A DNA stretch of 64,000 nucleotides from Sipunculus nudus (taxonomy: Eukaryota > Annelida > Sipuncula > Golfingiida > Sipunculidae): positions 49,273,297 through 49,337,296 of the forward strand of contig CM049321.1 in assembly GCA_026874595.1 (NCBI GenBank). The letters are read 5' to 3'. A program made the translations under genes and the position numbers. Below are positions 52,001 through 62,903 of the stretch, piece after piece. Every line of letters begins with the position of its first letter. The stretch's first letter is position 1. The notes under the pieces were generated by a model that was not told the origin of the DNA, ran no database searches, and saw nothing but the letters and a program-made list of their open reading frames with translations.

Positions 52001-54535
52001 TTCCCAAAAAAGAAATTCAAATATGCACAAGCACAAGTACTAGCACAAGTGGATCCAAGTGGGGTCTGGACCACCCCCCCCCCCCCCCCTCAGCCGCCGC
52101 AAACTTTTTTTAATTGTTTCAAAACCTAATGAAAGGTCCCCATGTCCGGAGAAAAAGAGTTGTTTCGTGCAGGTCGTAAAAATGGTTGCGGTGCCTGACA
52201 AAAAAAGGGGGGCCATACCCCCTAGACAACCCCCCCCCCACCCAACCCCCCGGGTCCGATCCTTCCTTAATTGCATGCTGACATAAGAAATGCTTAAGTG
52301 CCAAGGGATCCAGAGTCACCTGTCGTTCACATTTGTCAAACAGGCTTAAATCCGTCACTGACAGCAGGGTTTATCAATGTGCACAAAAGATCTTAATCCT
52401 GTGTGGTGAATAAAAAGTGACGACGCAGGTATTCGGGTCTTTCCCGAAGGCAGTTCTGCTGTTTTCGGTGGTAACCTCCATACAATTCAATAAACAACCA
52501 AATATCACTCAAAATGATGAGCACATTAAAAATAATTTATTCTCATATCGGTGAGGTCATTGTTCGAAAAATAACTTTTAAAATTAGGTTTAACAAGTGT
52601 CATACACAAAGCGGTTTCAGGGAACATTGAGGACAAAAGTGGATCAAATTATCTTCATAAGTATTAATATTCGTTACGTGAATCACAAAACCTGGGTTTG
52701 GTTTTTGAATGAAAAATTTAAAACCTTTGTAAATAATAATTAAAATATAATTTTATTAAAAAAAAAAATAGGAACATTTTGTCTTATTGTGAGGGGCAGG
52801 GTAGTTTATCAACCAAATTGTTGGGAAACAACAGAGCAGGGTGCAATGATTTTAATGCTCAACATGTCACTTCCAGGGACGGATCCAGTATTTGTTTAGA
52901 ATAAGAAGGGTTCCAACCCAGTAGGACTAATGACGAAACCTAAAAAAAGTCCCCAGGTCCGTCAAAGAGGGAGTCGAGGCCACAGACATTAGTCCAAAAG
53001 CCTTACGAAAGGTTGCCACGGATAAAAAATGGGGGGGGGGGGGGGGGGGGCGTCCGGACCCATTTGACACCCCTCTGGATCCGCTTCTTACTTCAATCAT
53101 AATTTAATAACAAAAATAACCTTTTTATAGTGTTACTCAAAGAACAAAAAACTATTATAATATACGTTCAATTATACTATATTACAGCTGCCATTGCTTT
53201 AAAAACATTGTACCTAGTTAATGAGTCTTTCTTTGCGAGGATATAATGACACCTTGTTCATAGCAAGATTTCCAGGTTGAAACTGAATCCATTAAGTCAT
53301 CTCTTTACCATAAACCTTTAAAGTTTAGGTAGAAGAGCCAGGATCTGTCAAACCGGTCCAGTATTTTGTGTTTTTGCGATTCGGTCCGGTCCAGCCCAAA
53401 AATTGTGAACCGGACAGGTACAAGCGTTCCGGTCCGCACATCTAATAGTTCACGTGATATTTAAGGGACGTGACACGGCCGGCAATATCCTTGAAAAATT
53501 TATTTCGTAGAGCTACTCACGGAAAATCATATGTACATCCGACGCCCCCTGCCCCAAGAAAACGCATTTAAATTGTTTTATTTTTTTTTTATACTGGAAG
53601 GTACATTTGATTTTCTTCAGCATTGAGAACTGCGTTATTCGGAATAACACATTTGCTAGGGATGCATTATTTACAAATACATGACGGATGTGCAGAAAAA
53701 CACAAAGTCGAGTCTAATAATAAAGTATTGAGTAAAGTCTAATGACAGTGAAACCTGTGAATACACCACCTGTCACGTGTCTACTCGAAACAAACCTCTT
53801 CCTGGTGGGCAATGTGGTACCGTCGGGACTACTGGTCCCAACTGTCAGACATATAAATCAGAATTTGTTACATTTCAAGGAAACAACGTATGCGTTTGCT
53901 TTCACAATATTACTTACTCCGTGAAGTCACACAAAACATCTATGTTTATGTAATCTGTTTTGATATAGTTCAAATCTAACACATTTTAAAGGACTGGACT
54001 ACATGATCCTCTTCATAACATTTTAACTAGGCCGCTGGTGTATGTAGAAGCCGCATTGGATTGTAAGAGTCAGATTGTGAGACCCATAAACCCTAAACAG
54101 CAGTCCCTCACTTGCCGTGAACTTGATTAACGGACAAAATGGTCTTAAATGCACATGTGGTCTTATTAGAGAGTCAATTATAACCAGTGTGGATTCGTTC
54201 GATTAACTAAATAAAGGGGGGTCTTAATATACAGGTGGTCTTATTAGAAAGGTGGTCTGTCATACAGATACAACTGCATAAATATGGGAAGTGAAACAAA
54301 AGTTGAGATAGAAGAGATTGTATTGTGCCGCCATCTGTCAGTTATGTTAAAAACTAAAGTGAAGATGTACATTCCGTTTCAATTCTAATTCATGTTAATT
54401 CTGGCATTTAAGAATGAACGTGATGGGTAGACACTTTGACACCTACAGACTTTTTTTGTTATTATCATTATGGTTATTATTAGAACCCTTTCTTCCTAAT
54501 TTGTTATATAATACTATCATTCCATTTTATATTTA

Positions 54536-54585
<50 letters not shown>

Positions 54586-56570
54586 TAATAACTTGATATT
54601 TCTTCGCAGGTGCCCCTGTCAGTATCCCCAGACGATTAATCCCCCCCCCCCATCTTCAGCAGATTATACTGACACTTGGCAAGCGACTATGGGTTCTTCC
54701 ATCTATCGACTCGAGAAACCATATATTTGGGAGGGGGGGGGGGGCAATACGGTGAATCACTCTTGAGAAAAGAGCATTAATTTATTTTATGAAAACGGGA
54801 AGGAAGATGGATGGACATGCCACATTTAAGACCAATACCTTGAACCACTCTGGAGATATGACCAATTTTCACCTAAAGCACATGTACATTTGGACGCCAC
54901 AGCAAACGATTTCAGATGGCGCAACCAGTCTTTAGTACAAGATGAAGTAGTCCAAGATCTATGGATATGCACATTTTCAGGCCAATAGGGCAAATCACTC
55001 TTCAGAAAATGGCTTTCATTTATTCTACAAAAAACGGAAGGTAGGTGGCGCCACATGTCTGGTTTACGAGAAAACTTTCAAAGATGGATGGACATGCCAC
55101 ATTTCAGACAAATACTTTGAACCACTCCGGAAATATGAGCCATTTTTACCGAAAGCAAACATACGAATGGATGTCACACAATTACTATTGCAGATAGCGC
55201 CACCAGCCTTGATTACAAGATGGAGGAGTCCAAGATGAATGAACATGCACAATTTCAGCCCAATCTGTCCATTAGTTTTAGATTTATAATGCTCACAGTA
55301 CTGTCAAGTGGAAATGATGGGGTATTAAAAGGAGCGAAAACAAGAAAAGAGAGTAGGTTGCGCCACCTGTCTTCCACAGAATACAAAACTATCCAAGATC
55401 TTGGGTCAATTTGATTTTTTGGACCAATCCATGCATCCCTTTTTGAGATATTTATGATTTTGTGTGATTTTCACCATATATGGCAATATCCAAGGTCAAG
55501 ACCACTCTCATAGGAAAGGTCATGACCCCAATTCAAATATACATTCATCCAATAACCCATGTCTATGCATATGCATAATATGAAAGCCATCTGTCCTTTA
55601 GTTTTTGACTTATAATGCTCTCAGTACTGTTAAGTAGCATTGACGGGGGTATTAAACGGCACGAAAACAAGAACAGGATAACAGGTGGCACCACCAGTTT
55701 CCGGTATACCCAAAATCTTCGGTCAAGTTGATTTTCGGATCATTTCATGCAAAATTTCTTGAGATATTTAAGAATTTGTGTGATTTTCCTCCAAAATGGA
55801 ATTATTCAAGGTCAAGGTCACTCCCCTAACGAAGGGCATGGCACAATTTTAAATAGGCTTCGTCCTCTCGCCTATATCTATGCACCTGTAAAGTTTGGAA
55901 AAGATCCGTAAAATATTGAGTTTTCGCGTCCAAACGAAATCTCTGCGGCGGCGGCGGCGGCGCGACAGTACTTAAACCATCCCGACTTTGTCTGGGGATA
56001 CAATAATAATAATAATAATGGAAGAAGAAGAAGAAGAAGAACAATAATATTTGGATAATTTGAAGCGATATATACATCGTTTGTACGCCTCAGCTTCTGT
56101 ATGACGCGACAGAAAAAAAGTTGCCGAACCAGTTACGGGTCCAGAGGGGGCCACCCGAGGCGCCCTTCCCGCCCCTTGTTGAGCTCTAATATCTGTCATT
56201 TTATCTATTATTCCCCCAGTCATTCGTAATTAATTTTCATTTTGCAAATTATAAACGCAGATGTACACTTTCACAATGCAGATATTAACATGTTAAAAAC
56301 GATTGCAAGTTTAACTTTATAGTTAATATCCCAATACTGAGGATATAAAAAAAAATATTACAGCCGGCCACACACGAACCCTTACCTTCTGAACATTGAC
56401 TACCTTATGCAAAGACCTTTTTTTTTACCTTTAAGTTGTGGAACAGAAAATCCTCGTATATTTTATTTTTGTGAAAGGTGCCTCAAAATGTCCTCTTTAC
56501 ATTGCATATTTTAAACTGTTCTCAATGGCTTTAGATTTTATTGATATAGGTGATATATATATATATAAGT

Positions 56571-56607
<37 letters not shown>

Positions 56608-59600
56608 CAAGAAACAAATATTTATATTTTTCGTAGGCTGAAAATATATTATGTATAGTAATAATCAATATATATATATATATATATTTATAAAATAATT
56701 AATATATATATATATATTTTACACCTATATATAAACACATATAAATAATTTTGCATATGTACAAAAACCACCATCCCAGTATATAAGAGCTTATCTTTTA
56801 TCGAATTTATGGAATCTCCACTGCTAATAGCTAACAGCCAGATAATTTAATCACATGACAAGCATCAGTTTGAGGTCTGTTTTATATTGTTTTTTTACTT
56901 TAAATATATTTCAATTTCTGATTCATCAGTAAAGGAATATACAGATTAGGCCAATTTTTTAAAGGTTTATTTCTCAGGCATTTTATTCAGAAATCGTAAG
57001 GGAGGGCGAATTTTATCTTTTTTATACGTTTTCGATAACATATTCTTTTAATCAGTGATAATAGCCAAATTGTTTTGCTTAGTCAGAGGAAAATCTTATC
57101 GAAAATACATCGTTTATTTTCTTGGAAGAAATGTCGGAACCCTTGAAGTAAAAATCGGTAAAATTCTGTTGAAAATGAATTTTTTAACTTGGGGCCGTGC
57201 CTGAAAAGCCTTCTCTTTTGCCTAAATACGTTTGTATCAGTAAACTTACAGCAGACTGGTATATGTGACAAGAGATATCACGTGATCACGCATGAAATCG
57301 ACACTTGTGGCAATGACCTTAAAATTGTGAATTTCACTCCGCATCCAACGGGAAATATACACTTAGCCTGACTACTTCAACCCTCCCACACCAAACATAC
57401 AAATCTCAAGACTTGAGAATCCCGGTACTTGCGTTTATATCTAGAAAGTAAAGAGTTCCTCTAATAATAGGATAAGACAAAAATAAAATTAAAATCTTGG
57501 GAGAATATTCAACGAGTATTTATATTTTAAATATAAAAAATATACTTAAAATATTTCAATTTCAAATAAAAAGACATATTCACATTCTGATACATTATAA
57601 AACATTGATAAAATTTTCCAGTGGGTTATTTTTTATTTACTCATGTTACTTTAATAATGGTATATTTTAAATTTAACTAGTTGTGTATTTATTTTATCTT
57701 GGAGTTCCTTCTTTACAGGTAGACTACACGCCTACGTACACAGAGACCAACAAGACAACGCTGGTCAGACAGCTGACGTCACACCAGGTTGACCCCGCCC
57801 AAAAGGTGGTGGTCGGGATCCTGGGGAGCGGGTTAAACCCCAATCACCCGCTACTGGCCGGACGCTGGCTGGACCTGTCCAGTGTCAGCGTGTGTGAAGA
57901 CGAACAGGACCAGACAAAAGACTGGGAGGACCAGACCACGTCCTTCACCGCCTGTCTGGTGAACTTGCTGTACACAGCTGATGGTGACTCCCTGGTGAAC
58001 CGTGTACGGCTCATCCATATCAAGGACACCACGTCGAATGGTATAGGCACTGATGGTGACTACAGTAAAGCCCTGGAGCAGTTTCTTCACCAGGGTGTTC
58101 ACGTGGTTTTACATCATCACGGTTGTCTACACCCGGTCGCCACATGGAGCGGTGTGAAGCTGATCCAGCGCCTGAGAGACACGGCTGTATTTATAACGCC
58201 CGACTTGTTTGTGGAGACTCAGCCACATCACACCTTCCCTCAGACAGAGGTCCTGGCGATGAGCGGTGTGACGTCAGACGGCCGTCTGTCACGTGACGCC
58301 GCCGCGGGGCCTCGTGTAGATTTCGTTGCGCCGGTCCAACATCAGACCACCGGTCACGGGCGCCCCCTCCCGAGCATCTACACCAGGAACGCCACAAGCT
58401 TCACAGGCGCCGTGACGATTTATATACTGGTGCTGGCCAGGATACACGGTACGGTATTATCTACAGCGCTGACACACTATCACAATGATAACATTTAACA
58501 TAATATACCTGGTTTGAAAATATATTCATGAGTGGATATGGATATTTAAAAATCATTTTGTGAAAATCAAACACAGAAAAATTTAAATTATATTGATAAA
58601 ATTATATCGATAAGAAGGATATATGTTTATATAAAATGGAATGCCTGTATGTGCGCCATATAAAAAGCTGAGATCTCCGATATAACATTGCAAATCCACG
58701 CTGTAGTGTCTCACTCTTGCCGACAAAGTGAAAAGATACATGCCGAAAAATAGATACAGTTTTCATTCAATGCGATAAGAATATCACCAGAAAATAAATT
58801 CAAATAAAAAATATCTATACCTCTCGTGATTATGACAATGTTGTTTGTTTCAGACAAATATCAAACCTTCAGTACACCCCCCCCCCCCCCCCCCCGTTTC
58901 CATTTGTGTGATCAGAAGCGTTGGACCAGCAGACTGCAGCACTAACCTCCCCTCGCGTTCATTCAAACACGTTTTATTAGGGCCCCGCTTGACAAGCGGT
59001 GCCCTATAGTGATCACCGTGTCAATCCGTCCTTCCGTACTTCCGTACTCCGGTCCTTCCGTCAGTGACACTTTCTCTCGCGCGCGATAAATCAACAACAA
59101 CATATTTCAGCTTTCCCAAATTCACAGGGATGATTGATACCTCTGAGGGCCCTATCCCTGTCAAATAACACACCTTCTAAAAATCAGATCATAATCTGAG
59201 ATTTTGTATTTCATACATTATTTCAGACATATCTTCTTTAAAATTATTTGAACATGTTTGTCTTTATCATATTTCGAAACTATTAACTACACTTTTTACC
59301 CATATGTAAACTAGCCAACCATTACTGGAAATGTGGGGCCCTTTAAGGACCATTGTCAGACCACACATAGTTTGTGTTGTATTTTTCCTCCGCCGGGGGG
59401 GGGGGTTTGCGTTCATTCCCGTTCGTGTGTTTGCTCGTTTGTTCACAAAATAACTCATTCAATCAAGAACGGAATCTTATAAAAATGTCTGCAGTGGGCA
59501 TTTGGGAATGGGCCAATGAAGAATTGGATATCGGGGTGCACCCGCCTCATGATCCGGGTTCAGGAATTCCTGTGAATGCATATATATAAAGTCATATCAT

Positions 59601-60114
59601 ACTCTCACTATAACGACCGCTCATTTAAACATGTCAGAGTATATCAATATGCCATCTATCTAAATGTATTCCATCAGTTCTGTCAAAGTCATGCGACATT
59701 TAATGAATTTTATACAAGGTAAGATGCCAACAAATAATGGAATCTTATATATTTGACACTTTGTTTAACCCTCCAATGTTTAGTTACATCCTCTGGTAAA
59801 ATGTAATTACACGAATATCCACAGAAAAATTATAAGATTAAGTGATGATTATTGATTGAGTCATGCAGATTGAATATGAGATTTCTTTTACAGGTGTTGA
59901 CGAGTCCCGTATCCGCCGCTTGTCAACAACAAGTGTGATGAGGGCCATCTTAATAGAGATGTGCTCTCATCCGGAGAGAAGAACGGCCAGCATGGGATAC
60001 GGCGTCCTTGACCCTTGGCCTTTCCTCAATGACTGGACGAAGCTGGGTCCCATCGTCATGAAATACACGGATCCTGACGCTGAACAAACGCTCTGGGCCG
60101 GAAAAGATATATGA
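46749..60114 (+). CDS. CARD protein with two tandem degenerate subtilisin-like (S8) domains, seven exons
   Basis: Joined exons are 46749-46904, 47164-47290, 47890-48585, 48719-48908, 50012-50051, 57719-58448 and 59894-60114. They total 2160 nt, or 719 residues plus TGA, and every intron is GT..AG with matching phases (0,1,1,2,0,1). Residues about 8-94 resemble a CARD: LLWDFLVQ in the first half, then YVLDLI and FLQALQDSDQGHFADLL in the second. Residues about 112-375 and 433-695 each read like an S8 domain from the first beta strand to the closing GFG or GYG turn. The Asp site is Ala118 or Gly439 (VYLVAPW, VGILGSG), while a Ser remains in the GTS-like motif (GSS at 305-307, ATS at 628-630). 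No signal peptide or membrane segment is seen, so a cytosolic protein is expected. CARDs bind other CARDs, which suggests a scaffold or sensor role in innate immunity or cell death. That role is inference. The start follows a TTTGTAG acceptor-like site, so an upstream untranslated exon is likely. Confidence 0.85.
46905..47163 (+). other. Intron 1 of the CARD-S8 gene
   Basis: A phase-0 GT..AG intron that splits the CARD in two. It is AT-rich with no other feature seen. Confidence 0.75.
47164..47290 (+). CDS. Exon 2: C-terminal half of CARD
   Basis: The acceptor is CTTGGCAG and the donor is AAAAG|GTATAC. It enters in phase 0, leaves in phase 1 and encodes residues 53-94. GRYVLDLIAF..GFLQALQDSDQGHFADLL closely follows the common CARD ending (LLdlL..F..aL.esgQ.hLadlL), which is the strongest evidence for the domain. 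A downstream ATG at 47185 exists but is internal. Confidence 0.87.
47291..47889 (+). other. Intron 2, with a short hairpin
   Basis: A phase-1 intron with a T-rich tract before the acceptor. Inside it, ATCATGTTTCTTT (47536-47548) and its exact reverse complement (47577-47589) could fold into a 13-bp stem around an AT-rich 28-base loop. Confidence 0.7.
47890..48585 (+). CDS. Exon 3: first pseudo-subtilase domain, main part
   Basis: This exon encodes residues 95-327 and is phase 1 at both ends, with donor TCTAG|GTTAGT. Its order of elements follows an S8 fold. VTVYLVAPW (113-120 region) matches the strand that normally ends in the catalytic DTG, but has Ala-Pro-Trp. VLKLRHIVVGEKV matches the strand after the His helix, SDIVYFKC the substrate-side strand, and SVVITDSC the strand before the oxyanion Asn. 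GYPCFECITVG, GGLVDMVIP and CGSSPAVYGVATVILAL match the ending VIAVGA..VDIVAPG..GTSMAAPHVAG. The acceptor could instead be the AG six bases further on (exon start 47896); both keep the frame. Confidence 0.85.
48719..48908 (+). CDS. Exon 4: end of first pseudo-subtilase domain
   Basis: The acceptor is CTTTATAG and the donor is CTACTG|GTGAGT. It enters in phase 1, leaves in phase 2 and encodes residues 327-390. It starts GVTPTDLKEL, carries MRRVLISMC and closes with GFGTLQPERLLED, the usual GYG..A..A turn near the end of subtilase domains. Exon 7 encodes the same elements with the same spacing. Confidence 0.85.
48909..50011 (+). other. Intron 4, with a (TA)n array
   Basis: A phase-2 intron. A (TA)n array lies at 48974-49013 and runs into AT-rich imperfect repeats. 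No other exon was seen. Confidence 0.7.
50012..50051 (+). CDS. Exon 5: 40-base linker exon
   Basis: A very short exon lies between TTTTCCTATACAG and AAG|GTAGAT. It completes Trp390 from exon 4 and adds 13 residues (RNRHMPREGQHSK), leaving in phase 0 as exon 6 requires. The polar, basic sequence looks like an inter-domain linker. It is called from splice sites and phase only, so it is the least certain exon. Confidence 0.65.
50240..51530 (+). repeat. Array of diverged repeats
   Basis: Several diverged units share CTCATATCTCAGG, GGTTCAATGTATTTG and AGACTGGT.GCGCCACCT-type segments. The units are reverse-complement relatives of 54780-55800. Confidence 0.55.
52876..53087. mobile_element. Small inverted-repeat element with GGATCCAG ends
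   Basis: GGGACGGATCCAG at 52876-52888 is answered by CTGGATCCGCTTC at 53075-53087. A 20-base G run (53031-53050) lies inside. It is non-coding and sits in intron 5. Confidence 0.5.
54780..55800 (-). repeat. Inverted array of the 50-kb repeat
   Basis: GATGGATGGACATGCCACATTT, GAACCACTC.GGA.ATATGA and GGCGCCACA recur every 150-250 bases. They are the reverse complement of the 50.24-51.53 kb family. Confidence 0.55.
57719..58448 (+). CDS. Exon 6: second pseudo-subtilase domain, main part
   Basis: The acceptor is CTTTACAG and the donor is CACG|GTACGG. It enters in phase 0, leaves in phase 1 and encodes residues 404-646. KVVVGILGSGLNPNHPLLAG is clearly the subtilase first motif (VaViDtGi..nHPdL) with Gly in place of Asp. 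RVRLIHIKD, VHVVLHHHG, EVLAMSGVTSDG, PRVDFVAPV and NATSFTGAVTIYILVLA follow in S8 order. The HGTHVAG helix position reads TTSFTACLV, with no His. The exon is markedly more GC-rich than the DNA around it, as expected of coding sequence under constraint. Confidence 0.87.
58449..59893 (+). other. Intron 6
   Basis: A phase-1 intron at the same domain position as intron 3. It contains a poly-C run (about 58876-58895), a dispersed repeat (58980-59190) and a poly-G run (about 59396-59405). Confidence 0.75.
58980..59190 (+). repeat. Dispersed repeat with CGCGCGATAA core, copy in intron 6
   Basis: It starts GGGCCCCGCTTGACAAGCGG and continues TCCGTC..GTGACACTTTCTCTCGCGCGCGA, matching 8310-8380. Confidence 0.65.
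59894..60114 (+). CDS. Exon 7: end of second pseudo-subtilase domain and stop
   Basis: The acceptor is TTTTACAG, the entry phase is 1, and the exon encodes residues 647-719 and TGA. It begins GVDESRIRRL, has MRAILIEMC and GYGVLDPWPFLND, and ends ..LWAGKDI. The first two motifs fall at the same distances from the intron as in exon 4. Confidence 0.85.
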
Positions 60115-60157
60115 TAAAGGAAGATTTTGCTTTCAGTAAGAGACAGTTACCAATACC

Positions 60158-60163
60158 AATAAA
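60158..60163 (+). terminator. Polyadenylation signal AATAAA of the CARD-S8 gene
   Basis: A canonical AATAAA lies 44 bases after the stop codon at 60112-60114. An AATAAA in matching context sits at 2556-2561, at the edge of the duplicated left segment. Confidence 0.6.
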
Positions 60164-60599
60164 GTTTATCAACAATCAGCCCTCTTAAAAAAATACAAAA
60201 CCGAGACATAAAGTTTCCTGACCTGTTGTGATTATTCGTAAAACCCCTTGATCTATACAATGAACTTGTTCCACCTTCTGCCCTTACTAATTAGTGACGC
60301 ATTGCTTTGGTTTGCGCCCGAGTCTCCGCTACGGCTTGCAAGGCAAGGTTTACTCTGAACGAAGTGGTCGCATAACTGAAGTTGAGATCACGCGTAGGGG
60401 CCAAAATAAGTGGTCCAAAAACGAAAAAAAAAGACGAGGTGCACGCTATTCCGAGGTTTAAATACATATGATATGAAGAGCGAAAAATCGGAATCATGAA
60501 AAGGTGGTGGTCCTAATTTCGAGGTGGTCGCTTTACCGATATGGTCGTAAAACTAGGTTTTACTGCATTCTCCCTAACAGTTTTTATGTTATCTACCTG

Positions 60600-61410
60600 T
60601 CTCTCGTTATTTTTCTCTGTTCATTATCTACCTGTCTCTAATTCAATGCCTACTTTGTCTACAAATCTCTGATTATCCCGCTCAACGATTTTTTTTTTCT
60701 GTCTGCTATATCCCCTTCTCTCTCTTAGCGCAAACTTTGTCTGCCGGTCTCCCATTCTCCCTCGCAGTGCCTACTTTAACTGCCGGTCTCCCATTCTCCC
60801 ACTCAACGTCTACTTTGTTGGCCGGTCTACCATTATCCCACCCAATGTCTACCTTGTCTGCCAGTCTCCCATTCTCCTGCCGAATGTGTACTTTGTCTGC
60901 CGGTCTCCCATTCTCCCGCTCAACGTCTACTTTGTTTGCCTTCCTTTAATTCTTGCTCCCAGTGCCTTCTTTGTCTGCCTGCCTCTCCCATTCCCCCCTC
61001 AGTGCCTACTTTTTCCTCCCTTTCTCCCTCTCAGTGCCTTCTTTGTCAGGCGGTCTCCCATTCTCCCCCTCAGTGCTTACTTTTTTTCTCCCATTCTTCT
61101 GCACAATGTCCATTTGTCTGCGGTCTCCCATTCTCCCGCTCAATGTTTACTTTATATGCCGGTGTCCCTTTCTTCCGCCCAAGGTCTTCTTTGCCAGCCG
61201 ATCTACCTTTCTCCTGCCAAATGTCTGCTTTACCTGCCCGTCTCCCATTTCCCCGCTCAATGTTTACTTTGTCTGCCCGTCCCCTATTCTCCCCCTCAGT
61301 GCCTAATTTTTCTGCCTGTCTCCCTTTTATCAATCTCAGTGCCTATTTTTCCCACTCACTGTCTAGTTTGTCTGCCTGTCTCTCATTTTCCCTCTTGATT
61401 GCCTATTATG
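60600..61410 (+). repeat. 39-bp minisatellite, right copy, about 21 units
   Basis: The same unit as at 3059-4970 (for example GTCTGCCGGTCTCCCATTCT) at the equivalent place in the right duplicate, with less than half the number of units and more irregular spacing. Confidence 0.88.
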
Positions 61411-62843
61411 TGTCCTGAATGACTGCCTGTGAAAAATACCGCACAAAGAAATACGACAATATCACGTATGTAGGGGTTTATTCTGTATGATGAGCGTATT
61501 GTAAAGAGGACAAGTATTTTATAATAACTTTAGTTATTGTTTCAGAGAGGAATATATAATTATGGACGTCTGTTGGATAAAGCATGCGGCAGTAGTCTAT
61601 GCCATCTGATCTTGTCCTGCTGGGATCTCACTCTCCTGCCTGTTAGGGTTCAGTTCACCGAAATATGTTAATAATCTCCCATCCGTGTTTAAGTCTGATC
61701 ACGGGACTTGTTGCCGGTACTGAGTTGCGTTTCTCCTGCTAGAGTGCACGGTTTTGCTGGAGTCTTTAACTGGAGTAACGGAGGCTATATCAGTGGCTAC
61801 ACCTGGCGACTGATTGAGAGACTACGTTTCTACTGGCAGTGATATTCGTTTTACAAGCATTTGATAGAGGGCAGCACAGAACTCGAGTCTTGTCCCGGCA
61901 TAAAATAATGAAAAAGTTCCACAGTTTGCTGTGTGGCGGTTGGGTCGTTTGCTTAAGTCCCGCCAGTGTACCGTAATGTCTGACCGGTCACTTCACATTA
62001 ATCGTTGTGTTGTCACTTGTTCTTGGAGTGCTATTGTTCGAGGAATATCAGTACTTGGCCATGTAAATGAAACCTTACTTTTTTTTTGGTTATCTGATTT
62101 TGGATTCCTAGTGTCCAACAGTAGGGGTTAGATTAAACATTGAGAGAACAGAACCACCATAGACTTAACTTGAACCGGAAAAAGGAGTGACCATAAGGAA
62201 TGGTGAACAGGGTTATGGCCGAGGGTAGCCGGGAAGTGATTCTGCCGGCCGGCACAAAGCTAACATTTGCAACCCACCAACCAGTACAAATGATCTTAAA
62301 AATCGTCTAAAAACAGCTACCAGCTATGACATATTGGTTATTTATAACCCAAAACTGCATTACATTTGTACCTCATAAGTATGTTACAAATTGAATCAAT
62401 CGAGAGCCAATGTAATCATTAGAAGTAGTTATAACACGTAGAACAACGTAAAAATAAAGGTTACATTTTCCGAAACCGAGTGCGTGCCCCTATTGAAAAG
62501 ATCTGACATTATCATAATTTTAATTATGCCTGATGAAATGAAGAATACCCCGGAATCCCGTTTGTGATTGGCTTAAATTTAGCTGGCACTCAAATTTGTC
62601 CGGCTATAACCCTAATGGTGAATAATGAATGGTGGTATACACTACGTCTGAAAAAAATAGACAAGATAGTCCCGTCGGCCTTGAAGCCTCGTGGTATTGA
62701 CAGCGCTATGGTAGTGGCGCCACCTTCTGCATAAGGTTTACACTATTGGTTTGTTTCTTGCACAGTAACACCAGCGAAATAGAGATGGAAACTTCCCGAT
62801 AGTGTCACATGCAATGTGTCTCTGAAACACAATAACCATATAT

Positions 62844-62848
62844 ATTTA

Positions 62849-62900
<52 letters not shown>
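62844..62900. repeat. (TA)n microsatellite in right duplicate
   Basis: Counterpart of 6749-6812. Confidence 0.95.

Positions 62901-62903
<3 letters not shown>

Larger units (their letters stand above)
50052..57718 (+). other. Intron 5, 7.7 kb and repeat-filled
   Basis: A phase-0 intron. It holds repeat blocks containing CTCATATCTCAGG..GGTTCAATGTATTTG on the + strand (50.24-51.5 kb) and the same family inverted (54.78-55.8 kb). It also holds poly-C and poly-G runs, a small TIR element (52876-53087), (ATT)n at 51066-51100, (AAT)n at 54537-54590, (GGC)n at about 55945-55962 and (TA)n at 56558-56606. No further coding exon was recognised. Confidence 0.7.

Noticed and set aside
52040-52358. Proline- and glycine-rich frames on both strands
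   Set aside because: They are produced by poly-C runs in repeat DNA within intron 5.
51590-53450. A second hAT-like element with GTGCGG(A/T)CC ends
   Set aside because: The right end (GTTCCGGTCCGCACATCTA) looks terminal, but the left candidate near 51605 matches only loosely and no target duplication was found.
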